From contig NC_092637.1 of assembly GCF_039555335.1 (NCBI RefSeq), forward strand, positions 40,388,526 to 40,452,525: 64,000 nt of DNA. The letters run 5' to 3'. The notes beneath the pieces were generated by a model. The model saw nothing but the letters and a program-made list of their open reading frames with translations. It was not told the origin of the DNA and searched no databases. The position numbers and the translations under genes are program-made. Positions 21,875 through 33,176 of the stretch are shown piece by piece. Source of the DNA: Amphiura filiformis. Its lineage: Eukaryota; Echinodermata; Ophiuroidea; Amphilepidida; Amphiuridae. Each line of letters starts with the position of its first letter. Positions within the stretch are counted from its first letter, which is position 1.

Positions 21875-22696
21875 AGCTCCATCGAGTAAAGCATTAACCG
21901 GGTTATTGTCTTTGATTACACCACATTTCGCCATAATACATTCTAGAAACGCTTGCTGTTAGAATAAGAAAAATTTTAATGCTAATTTATTGCACATTCT
22001 AGGGAAGCGTGGTTACCTTTTTAAAATAACCGAGTGAGAGGGTTTTCAAGAAAATATTTTTCCTGTCAACACTGAAGCATCCTCTGTATAAAAGAAAATA
22101 TGAATATTAACTGCACATCATATATAACGATTCGTGATACCCAATTGTGGCACATTTGATGTCGTTTATGAGGCAGAGAATTTTATTTCAATTTTATATA
22201 CGCCAAAATATTTTTTAATTGAGCAAGAATAAGGATAGAAAAAACGTTGAAAAATCTATGTATAAATAACATTAGACCCGGCAAAAGATTACTGTTTCGT
22301 TTTTATGGTAATCTAATCTTTTATTTCCTGAAAAAATTGTGGGTCTAATGTCGAATATTCACATACTTGATCAAAACATCGAACGTGTATACAAGAAAAT
22401 GGTAGGTTTTTCTCTATAGTATTTTACTGACCATGGAAATGTACTGAGACACAAGCACGTGTCAAAATCGATATAATGTATTGTCCATATAGACGCCCAG
22501 TTATCATGCTTATCGTTGGATTTTTTTGTATAAAACACGCAGTTAACAACAATTGAGCGCTAATAATACACATAAATGTTTTTATTTGAAATAAAATTCC
22601 AAAATATGGTACGTTTTCTGCCTTTGCTTGTCACGTGGTAGGCCTATGTTGAAGTTGCGATTATATCTTCAAATAAGTTTCAAATGAATTCCAACA
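21875..22696. other. Intergenic, no gene recognised
   Basis: AT-rich. A short inverted pair, GACCCGGCAAAAGATTA (22274) / GGGTCTAAT (22341), is visible. No ORF of interest. Confidence 0.45.
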
Positions 22697-22783
22697 AGAC
22701 AAGTGGACGAGTGGTCTAAGGCGCTGGATTCATAGTGTGGCCAAAGCAGTCCGCCGCCGTGAGTTCGAACCCCGCCTCCGCCA
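22697..22783 (+). pseudogene. tRNA-Leu-like pseudogene
   Basis: An A-box TGGACGAGTGGTCTAAGG and a B-box GAGTTCGAACCCC are well spaced for a class II (long variable arm) tRNA. The phrase TAAGGCGCTGGATTCA is typical of animal tRNA-Leu. The 3' side CTCCGCC-A matches a Leu acceptor strand, but the 5' side AGACAAG pairs with it at only about three of seven positions. The anticodon stem is also poor and there is no clear anticodon. It is a decayed tRNA gene or tRNA-derived repeat head. Confidence 0.6.
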
Positions 22784-22869
22784 AACTTTAATGAAGTAAA
22801 ATTAAAATTAAAATTTTACTTTAAAAAAATTTCATATTGGGGAAATGTGACTGGCAGAATTTATGTATG

Positions 22870-23055
22870 GCGTGGAGTGGTGTGGTCTTTGATAATCCAG
22901 GTAATGGAAAAAGTACTTTACTGTCATTGTTGCATAATATTATATGCACGATTAAATTGTCTATTGATGACACGCGTTTTAATATACACAATGGCAACTA
23001 TGCCTAGTTGAATTAAAAAATCATCCATCAGCCACTAATGATTACGTGATACCAG
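22870..23055 (+). pseudogene. P-loop fragment, copy D
   Basis: The frame from 22879 to TAG 23005-23007 reads GVVFDNPGNGKSTLLSLLHN, then IICTIKLSIDD. The G-N-G-K-S-T core is a good Walker A. In another frame the next stretch reads ARLNCLLMTRV, matching the LNCLLMT phrase of copy B, so copy B and D differ by a frameshift. Copy D carries the cleanest P-loop of the group on the 22 kb side. Confidence 0.4.
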
Positions 23056-23074
23056 GTAGCCTAATCTACAATGT

Positions 23075-23282
23075 ATAATTGGTAGAACTTACACGCATGT
23101 GTAAAACATTACAACGTAAGTTATTGTTAATAACAAGTTGCAGTAAAACTACATTGCTATCACCGTTGCATTATGCAATATTAAATTGCCTATGATGACA
23201 CGCGTGGTAATAACAAGACGACAGGTATGTCTGGTTGAATTTCCAAATCATCCGTCAACTAATAATAATTACGTGATGCCAA
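23075..23282 (+). pseudogene. P-loop fragment, copy E (degenerate)
   Basis: The frame reads LVELTRMCKTLQ, then TSCSKTTLLSPLHYAILNCL and a stop. The P-loop glycines are lost (SCSKTT in place of SGKTT), so it cannot bind nucleotide as written. The flanking DNA to 23282 (GATGACACGCGTGGTAATA and later CATCCGTCAACTAAT) repeats that of copies B and D. Confidence 0.35.
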
Positions 23283-23599
23283 GTAATTATGGTTATACCT
23301 GACATACTAAGTAAATGGTTATATCTGCTGATAAATATTAAAGCAGATACGGGTTTTAACCTTGGGAGACAGATATTTTTTAAATCGGTCTGCCCCCAAA
23401 ATAAGAATACAAATATCTGCAAGTAATTGCAGTTACTGCGATTTTTGAGGTATACATTGAAGGTTGAAACCAGTCTGCTACCAAAGTAACATGGATATGC
23501 TAGCAATAACATGGCAGTTACTACGCTTGAACTCAGGAGAACAATCGTCATACGTTTAGTAAATGTTTATAAGTGAAAGTGAAAGTATTAATAATAAAG

Positions 23600-23890
23600 T
23601 TGAAAATAGTCGACGATTTGGTTTAGGCTCAGATTGATAAAAAAGAAAAAAACTAACAATTTCAAATGGGGTTACCTGAATGGGTGAATCCATTTGACAT
23701 CTACACCTCTTGTGTGGGATATTCTTGTGTGGGATATGGTTTAGGCTCAGATTTGGTTTAGGCTCAGATTGATAAAAAAGAAAAAACTAACAATTTCAAA
23801 TGGGGTTATCTGAATGGGTGACTCCATTTGAAATCTACACCTCTTGTGTGGGATATCTACACCTCTTGTGTGGGACATTAAAATGTCATA
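23600..23890. repeat. ~135 bp tandem duplication
   Basis: GGTTTAGGCTCAGATTGATA starts two copies (about 23620 and 23755), each followed by TTCAAATGGGGTTAYCTGAA and TCTACACCTCTTGTGTGGG. The terminal phrase CTCTTGTGTGGGATA is further reiterated. The TCTACACC-TGTGTGGGA words are shared with the foldback family at 24795-26256. Confidence 0.9.
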
Positions 23891-24794
23891 TCTTATAGAT
23901 TTCAGCTGAAATAACCCATTACAAGTTAAAACTTACATTAACATGGCATAAGAATTTAGAAAGTGGCACATATATATATAGTATAGTTATGTGGATACTG
24001 TTTATGCTACACACACGGAGTCGAAGCTGATATTGGTGAATGCTATAATCATACATAACATGAGGCACAACATTACGAATATACAGGTATATACACAAAA
24101 ATAAACAATTTGCTTTAACATGGATTTATACACGTTACGTGGATAGGTATATGATTAACATTACATGTTACACGTAGTATATAGTTGCGGACACAAAACG
24201 CGGCATGACATTCGGCCAGTTTTAACTGAATATACAAGCTGTATCAAAATGATTGGTACCCGGCAGTTTTGATGGTTATTGAAAAGCCTAGCTGCTTCCT
24301 CTTAATGCAACATAATGTATTGTTATATAAGTGTTAAAGACATTAATCAACAAATTATGCGGATCCTATGTTGCATTTTGATGTGTCAGTCATGTCCATA
24401 ATCACTGGAAACTGATGGGTAGGCCTACCAATCATTTTGATACACCCTGTATTAAAGAAGTTAGATGTTTTTAGATTCAAAACTCAATATGGTGTTTGAA
24501 ATACATATTACATGCGTGGGTAAAACAATGCTGTTTAAATCATCATGACGTAGCCTATATAATCCATTTAAGTGAAATTTTGTTGTTTTTCTTGGATCTT
24601 AAAAGATATTTTTTTGCATTTTAATATAATTTTCAGAATACTAGAACGTCACAATACGTAAATATTTTGTCAGAACTTCTCGTTTTCATGTCGCAAGAGC
24701 TACATTAAAATAAAAAGTAGAATTCAAACAGTTTTTATTATCATATTTTTTAAATGTACAGCTTATTTTTAGAGCCTTTTGGCATGTTTATTGG

Positions 24795-25069
24795 TTATTC
24801 AGTTGAAATCCACACTACCCCTGTGGAAGATTTTGGAAATATGTTCCATAAGGGGAGTATGTTTTTCAAATGTAATTGGTCTGGGTTAATAATTTTGAGA
24901 CCAATACTCCCTCTGTATTATGGCTTTACCTAAATCTTCCACAACTGGAGTGAGCATTTCAAATGGCAGTTATCCAATTGTCTATTCTGTTCAAAACTCA
25001 TACTCCCTCCGTGGAAGACTTTAGCTAAATCTTCCACAGGGGTAGTGTGGGTTTTAAATGGAATAGCCC
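24795..25069. mobile_element. Foldback element, family member 1
   Basis: The left end TATTCAGTTGAAATCCACAC followed by TACCCCTGTGGAAGA is mirrored by TCTTCCACAGGGGTAGTGTG and GGTTTTAAATGGAATAGCC at the right. The inner part holds a second, weaker copy (TCTTCCACAACTGGAGTGAG). Two further members follow. Confidence 0.75.
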
Positions 25070-25122
25070 ATTACATTACACGTTGTAAAACGATAGGCTA
25101 CAACTGTGTCAAAATGACATTG

Positions 25123-25504
25123 GACTATTCCAGTTGAAATCCATACACCCCGTATGCAGGCCCGTACGCAGGATTTTTTTTGGGGGGGTGCTGATTTTGA
25201 AAAAGTGGACTTTTTTCCCAGGAGGGGGTTGCGATTTTGTGAAAAGTGGACTTTCTTCTCCAAATTTGGACTTCTTTTGACCAAAAAAGTGTAAAAAACC
25301 TTGGGGAGGTGCGGTCGCACCCCACCCCCCCCTGCGTACGGGCCTGCCCGTATGGAAGACATTATCCTAATCTCACACACAGGGAGTGTAGATTTCAAAC
25401 GGAGTCACTCATTCTGGTAATCCCATTTGAAATTCACACTCCCTGTGTGGGAGATTAAGGTCATGTTTTCCATAGAGGGTGTAAGGAGTTCAACTGGAAT
25501 AGCC
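25123..25504. mobile_element. Foldback element, family member 2, interrupted
   Basis: Ends: GGACTATTCCAGTTGAAATC at the left and its inverse AACTGGAATAGCCC at the right (to 25504). Its left arm is split by another element at 25156-25347. Internally TAATCTCACACACAGGGAGT and ACTCCCTGTGTGGGAGATTA form the expected inner hairpin. Confidence 0.8.
25156..25347. mobile_element. Nested TIR element with a perfect 6 bp target duplication
   Basis: The ends GCAGGCCCGTACGCAGG and CCTGCGTACGGGCCTGC are exact inverted repeats. CCGTAT stands directly before (25150-25155) and directly after (25348-25353), as a target-site duplication. Removing the element and one CCGTAT restores the expected arm of the host repeat. 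The inside is G-rich (TTTTTTTGGGGGGG) near the left end and C-rich near the right end. Confidence 0.85.
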
Positions 25505-26082
25505 CAAATTTCTCTACATACGTAGCCAGAGGTGGCAGGTGGTAGCTTGTAAAAAAGGAACGAAGCAAATGATGTGAAAGTATATCATTTATTTTGATGT
25601 TATTAAAATTGAAACATCACTTAATTTTACAAATTGATATACCGCCTCAAGCTACCACTCTATTAATGTCATTTACCCTCCCAAGTCAAATTACAGTAAC
25701 TGAAAATTAATTATTAAACATAATACTGATTTCTTTTTCCACTGCTTTGCATGCTGGAAAGTTATTTCACACTCTAATATCGAGCGGTAATTTGCGATCA
25801 CATGAAATAGCTTCAACATAAAAAGTTCAAGTTTTGAGATATTTTCTCAAAATATCAAGAGATATCTCAAGAACCACTGAACCAATACTAGGCTTTTTGT
25901 ACTCATTTTAAAGCATTTTGCATGCTGATTCCAAATATGGTCATGAAAATGTACAATTCTGATATTTTTGATAATTTTTAAAGAAAATTTGGGACTTGTC
26001 GTCTGCAGACGACCAGCGTGTGGAGAGGGTTAGAGGCCAGTCAGTGTTTTTATGCAGTCTGCTTCCAATGTCAAAGTGGGCT

Positions 26083-26256
26083 ATTCCGTGAAATCCGCAC
26101 ACCCCCTATGGAAGACATGACCTTAATCTTCCAAAAGAGGTGTAAATATCAAATGGAATCACTAATTCTGGAAACCCCATTTGAAATTCGCACTCCCTGT
26201 ATGGGAGATTAAGGTCATGTCTTCCATAGGGGGTGTATGGATTTCAACTGGAATAA
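26083..26256. mobile_element. Foldback element, family member 3
   Basis: A ~175 bp palindrome: GAAATCCGCACACCCCCTAT then GGAAGACATGACCTTAATC on the left, mirrored by GATTAAGGTCATGTCTTCC and ATAGGGGGTGTATGGATTTC on the right. It is intact and lacks the insertion found in member 2. Confidence 0.8.
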
Positions 26257-28071
26257 CTGCTGAAGCAAACAAAGAGGCAGATACAGTGTCTTACCTTTGG
26301 GGCAGATATCAGTCTGTTTCTTAAAGGCAGTATCTCATATGAATTTACATAGCAGTTACTGTATTTTAACTTGGGAGGAACGAATTTCGATTTCATGTCG
26401 CCTATAGCAACCATTATATAACTGTCATTTATGATTCGACATGAAAACACCTCTGTTCATAATAATGCGTAATTTGTACACACACAATAAAGAATACAAT
26501 ATATTTAACTATATTACCACAGGTAATAGAATATCTGCATAGAAAATGAAATTCATACTAAAATAATCTGATTATAACTAATATCTTAATTCATCACACG
26601 CAATGATAAATATTTTACAGTTTTTACAAAACAAGTATAGTACAATATAAAGAGTGCCATAGGGCTGACATACGTGACATAAGTAACCATTGAGCTGATA
26701 AACATTTTGATTTTCGTGTTATTTACATGTATTTATACAATTCAAATATTATATGAAACATTTCTTGCTGTGATAATTATTATTAGTGTAAATTTTAACT
26801 GATTTGCACAAGCAAGTAGAAAAAACACTCACGTGAAATTTGTGTGGCTCATCCGAGCATCACTTAATCAGCACTGATCATGCCGATGGGTTTGTACTTG
26901 TTGTGCTTAGTGTATGAATTATGGAACAAAAAAGCAAAGTTTGACATATTTGATAAAATTATTCAAGTCTAGCTCATTATAAAAAATAAGGTGCGCTGAA
27001 CATTTTTATTGAAATGTTATTCATAGGAAACAATTTGTGCAGGTGGCTTGTAATTTTTTGGAAAAAAATACCGATTTTTGGTACACTTATTTTTCAAGTT
27101 GTGCAATAAAAAATACACCCATAAAATAAAATAAAAATATCAGAATTGAAATAAAAAGAGGAATATTTTATTTTACACATTGACAATGAGATATGACAAT
27201 TCCAGACATGCGGATTCCGGCAAGGACTGACATTATAATGGCAAGGTTTACGAAAAATATTTTTGAACATCGATGTGTGATTTTTTCGGAATTAAATAAT
27301 AACAATTTTTACTATTCTTATTTTTTTAATGACGTTACTTCTTTGCTAATCAATAGGAAATTTATATATTGGAAATATAATGGGTTAGGTTAAAATATGA
27401 TCAAATTATGAAACTGATTCAATATTATGACTGTAAAATATAATGTTTTATGACGTTTTTAATATATCTTCATAGAACATCTCATGTGTATTTTAAATAT
27501 TTTAACATTACTAGTAGGCCCCTACTTCACGAAATTATTTTAGTATTGTTTATAAGGTGAGGTTACTTCGAGGACCGTTAAATGTCAAAAATGTCAATTT
27601 GTAATAATTTGTATAATATCGTGAATTAAAAAACAAAACAAATTATTTGAAATAATTATCCTCGTATTCAAAATGCAATTTGGTGTGTCTGATGTGCTCT
27701 CAGGTCCCAATAATGTGCAAAGGTGGGTGACCGAGCCCTTAAATGCATTTTTTCTGCCAAAAATAAAATGGCCCTGTTTGATATACAACTACACAATTAA
27801 TAAACCTACTCAGCGTGTTAAATCTTTTTAAATTAAAATTAAAATGTGTTAAGTGCAATACCATATGGTAGAGAAGCAACTATGGTACCCACGTTTTTTG
27901 AATAAGAAATTCGCATTCCGTGTAATAACCCTACGCGTGTAACCGGCATCCTGACCGCTCAATTTAACCACTGCTTAGCAATGGCAGACCAAATATGCAT
28001 GGGACCAGCGTAATTATTCCCGCTTAGTCACATCGTCTGCAGAACTGCTGAGGCAGAATTACCCTTAACCG
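26257..28071. other. Intergenic, no gene recognised
   Basis: AT-rich. No domain, RNA gene or repeat was recognised on either strand. Short frames at 26244-26450, 27193-27393 and 27594-27788 have no motif. Confidence 0.45.
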
Positions 28072-28085
28072 GTTGCTATGGTAAC
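28072..28085. promoter_or_regulatory. RFX X-box-like site
   Basis: GTTGCTATGGTAAC closely fits the known X-box consensus bound by RFX factors (GTTNCCATGGNAAC), with the two half sites GTTGCTA and TGGTAAC. The surroundings (27980-28130) are slightly richer in GC than the flanks. No gene is recognised next to it, so function is inferred from the motif only. Confidence 0.35.
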
Positions 28086-28473
28086 TAGGAGGATGGTGAG
28101 ATGCGGAGGCCCGAAGGAGGTCATAATAAACGGGTATCTATTGTGAAATACAATAAAATATATGCGAGTAGTTGGTGATGCCATTTTAATCTGACAACTT
28201 ATTTTTATCATTAACAAAAAGATTCTATAAATGGATAGGTTGCGAAAAAAAAATTATTTTGAACGTCTATGGTTATTTGGAAAAAGCACATAATTATATT
28301 TGATAAGTAAAAAGTATTCAACATATTGGTTTATTTAATAGACAGAGTAAAATATAATTCTTTTTTGTAAACCTTGGCATAATTTTTTTAAATTATTTTT
28401 TATCATAAAAATATTTTTGTAAGACTGCTAAATCTATTTAGTATTCGGGTTGTAATTGGGCGTACTTTAGGCA

Positions 28474-30111
<1,638 letters not shown>

Positions 30112-30246
30112 ACACGTTCCAGGATATGTAAAAGCACTATGCTGTCATTGTTGTTTTTGATAATCCACGTAATAGGTGTGCCAGGACGTGGTAAAAGCAC
30201 ATTACTGACACTTTTGCTTATTCTTATGTGTGACGCACATTCATAA
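30112..30246 (+). pseudogene. Double P-loop fragment, copies F1 and F2
   Basis: One open frame encodes two successive P-loop-like segments: a weak one, RICKSTMLSLLFLI, and a strong one, GVPGRGKSTLLTLLLILM, ending at TAA 30244-30246. Between them the DNA word TGATAATCCACGTAATAG matches TGATAATCCAGGTAATGG of copy D (22890). G-x4-GK-S is satisfied in F2 (G-V-P-G-R-G-K-S). This is a local tandem duplication of the motif within ~75 bp. Confidence 0.4.
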
Positions 30247-30375
30247 TAACCTGATTACAATTCCACATCAGAACCCCAAATTAAGACTATTTACGCTTCT
30301 GCCAATTTTGTCGTATTGGATAAATCACACTTTCAATATGAAAAGTAAAAGAGCTAGCACGTATTATGATGATGA

Positions 30376-30459
30376 GAATCCAAGTTACTCGGGGTACCAG
30401 GACGTGGTAAGAGCACTTTACTGTCATTGTTGCTTATTCGTATGCGTGAGGCACATTAA
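30376..30459 (+). pseudogene. P-loop fragment, copy G
   Basis: The frame from 30391 to TAA 30457-30459 reads GVPGRGKSTLLSLLLIRM followed by REAH. It is the closest relative of F2. The upstream DNA, GATGATGAGAATCCAAGTTA, matches GATGATAATCCAAGTAG of copy C (21715), linking the 30 kb and 21 kb groups. No further domain follows. Confidence 0.4.
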
Positions 30460-31935
30460 GCCCGCATTGCAGAAAGTTAATGGGCTCTGATTAGACAACA
30501 TTAAGGATGCTGTCGCTTCTGCTAAGTTTGGAATAATCCGCTAGATATAATCTTAGATTCTGGTTGATTTGAATTTAATCTCGATCTCGGTGTTGTGTAA
30601 ATTACAATGTATGCTCGTATCATAAGAAGTAAACGAATGAGTTCACAGAATGGTAGCAGCGTACATATACTATAGCTACTATATTATTGTTAATAAATTA
30701 TTCTTAGCACGTTTGAAATTAAACTGTATGTTGATGACTCATTCATGCATACATGCTTTGTTAAGGGTAGTTTGATTTCATTCGTAATTATTATAGCAGC
30801 AGTAGAAAGGTTGTGATTTCATTGGGTGGTTTTATTGGAAATGTACTGAATCCAGGAAATAATATTGAATTGAAATAGCTTATTCACCCAACTACTGCTG
30901 ATTCATTAGATATGTGTGCAACAATGAGAACTTGTTGATGCATCACGCATGCCTATGATTCACCGATATAGTCAGGCTATTAATTTAAAGGAGACATAAT
31001 GGCGACAGTGAAATAACTGATTGACTTTGCGCAAAAAAACCCAACGCGACAAGTGCAATTATAATGCATATATAAAGAAACTTTAAACATTTAAGGGAAC
31101 ATAATGTTATAGAGTAAGTGTAACATTACGATATAACTTCCTAAAATAAGCTAACACTTCTGACATTCCATGCAATGTCATTATGCAAATCCAATGTGCC
31201 TACACTCATAAGGAATTTAAACTTTTAATATTTCTAGTTGAAAATATCTATTAACATACGCATTTATGTTATTTTAACGATTATGAGGTATATTTAAATC
31301 TAACTTACTTTTGTTGTATTCTTTAAGCACCAATTCATAAATCTTTCTCGAATTGAGATCGACGAACAAAAGGAGTAAGACATGATTTAAATCTGCCATC
31401 CCTAGACCCAATGCCTGTTTAAGGCATGTGATATGAAGCAAATTCTGAATCATAACACATGCATGTTATTAACAAGGCTGACATGGGAAGGAAGAAAAGA
31501 CAATCGGTAATTATGTCAGTTGTTTCGACAAAATAAAAGCCATCTTGTGTAAAATATTGTTATTATAATGACGTGCTTAATCCAATGGATACTTGTAAAT
31601 GCTGGTATAAACAAGAAAGGCTGATTATGTCTTCTACTCTAGCTAATGACAATGTTATAGCGATTGAAAGAACAAAGGAAGTTGATATTGCAGTACATAA
31701 ATTCAGGAAATACTGACATAGACTACATTTTCATGTACATGGTTACAGAAAAAAGGTTATATTCTCGCTGAAGTTGGTTTTCATTACCTTCAGTAAACAA
31801 TACGTCTTCAAGACCATTATGGTAATTTTTGGCACACGTCACATTACAATGGAATGTTAGGTAGCTACTTAGATAGTAATAATTAATATCTATTATGACG
31901 TATTAATACTTACTGGTCACTGATCGTGGTTATCC
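30460..31935. other. Intergenic, no gene recognised
   Basis: AT-rich without a recognised gene or repeat. Confidence 0.45.
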
Positions 31936-32132
31936 CACGAGAACTACCTGCCTATTGGTCAAAAAGAAGTTTTCATTATCAATTGGCCCAATCAGCAACA
32001 TTGTTAGAATAATTTCACCACGCAAAAAATCGGGGTGAATTATTTGCAAAGCTCCATTCTGATTGGTGATTAAAATAAAAATATCATGTAATTGACCAAT
32101 CAGAGGCAATGTTAAATCGGCAGTAGTGCTCA
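31936..32132 (+). repeat. ~190 bp dispersed repeat, copy 1
   Basis: The segment from GAACTACCTGCCTATTGGTC to GGCAGTAGTGCTCAG matches, inverted, 42382-42570. Inner phrases TTTTTGACCAATCGGCAGGT / ATTGACCAATCAGAGGCAAT give it partly inverted ends (TTGGTCAA and TTGACCAATC), so it may be a MITE. Shared words include TTTGCAAAGCTCCATTCTGA. Confidence 0.75.
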
Positions 32133-33176
32133 GAGGGATAATATAGGACGGGTTTAATTGGTTCGATTACTTATTATACTTGCTAGTATACCATGCTAAG
32201 TTAAAGGTACATGTAAGTGTCTAAGAAAAAATGCAGCATAAGACATACATGTGTTCTAGACAACATCCTTTTTGTGACATCAATATATCAAAATGCCTAA
32301 TGCTTGTAAAGTCCCCCAAATGACCGCTGCTAAAAATCTTAATGCAATGATCGATCACTCAATACCAATACAAGTACAAGTACAACTTCCATACCTACTA
32401 TTGTTATCAGAGCGCGAGTTTCAATTACCATAAACGCCATGTGACAAAGTATTACAATATACAGTACGATGAACACAAGTTGATATGATTAGATTGGTTG
32501 GTATAAAATCATATTTAGTGTAAGATTTGGTTATGTTAAATTTGATTGTATCAAATACATCCCCTTAGATGCTAGTTCTTCACTTTTAAACCCTTAGACA
32601 TCAGAGTAATTTTAGTATATGTTGTTAATGTAATGTATATTACAATATGTATCTTAACAAGTTGCTGTAACATTTATTATCATGATTATGATGCACAAAT
32701 ATAATCTATCATAACAACTGAAGTGTAACCACAATTGCATTACTCTTTTATACCAAACGATATCAAATACCTTTAATCATCTTTAATCATTATGTCTTAT
32801 TTAATGGAGCATCTTTAAATACTACAAAATGTTAAAACAAAGAAAGTAACCCAAAACTGTTGTACTGTCATGAGATTATACCGACTCCTCTGATTGGGAA
32901 AACAGCGGATTGGGCATAAAATAAAAGGTTACAAATTTGAATAAAAACTGATACTGTAAACCACAATACAGACAGTTATACTATCCCATGTGATATGGGT
33001 TACACTTGAGAGAATTACATTTGCGACATGGAATGAACTCAACATTGAACAATTCCGTTATGGTATTTATGTTTGAATATGATTAACATCTCCAACATTT
33101 ATGCTCCAGCTCGAACCAATGCGAGGGAACTACACTAACAGTTGTAAGGTATAATGGTGGCTACATGGTTATTCCC
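32133..33176. other. 3' flank of the TRIM-NHL gene
   Basis: No other gene is recognised. On the minus strand the nearest simple AATAAA (plus-strand TTTATT, 32673-32678) lies about 500 bases beyond the stop codon and is a candidate polyadenylation signal for the gene at 33177-35288. Confidence 0.4.

Noticed and set aside
22697-22783. Functional tRNA-Leu gene
   Set aside because: The acceptor stem pairs at only about three of seven positions and the anticodon arm does not fold well.
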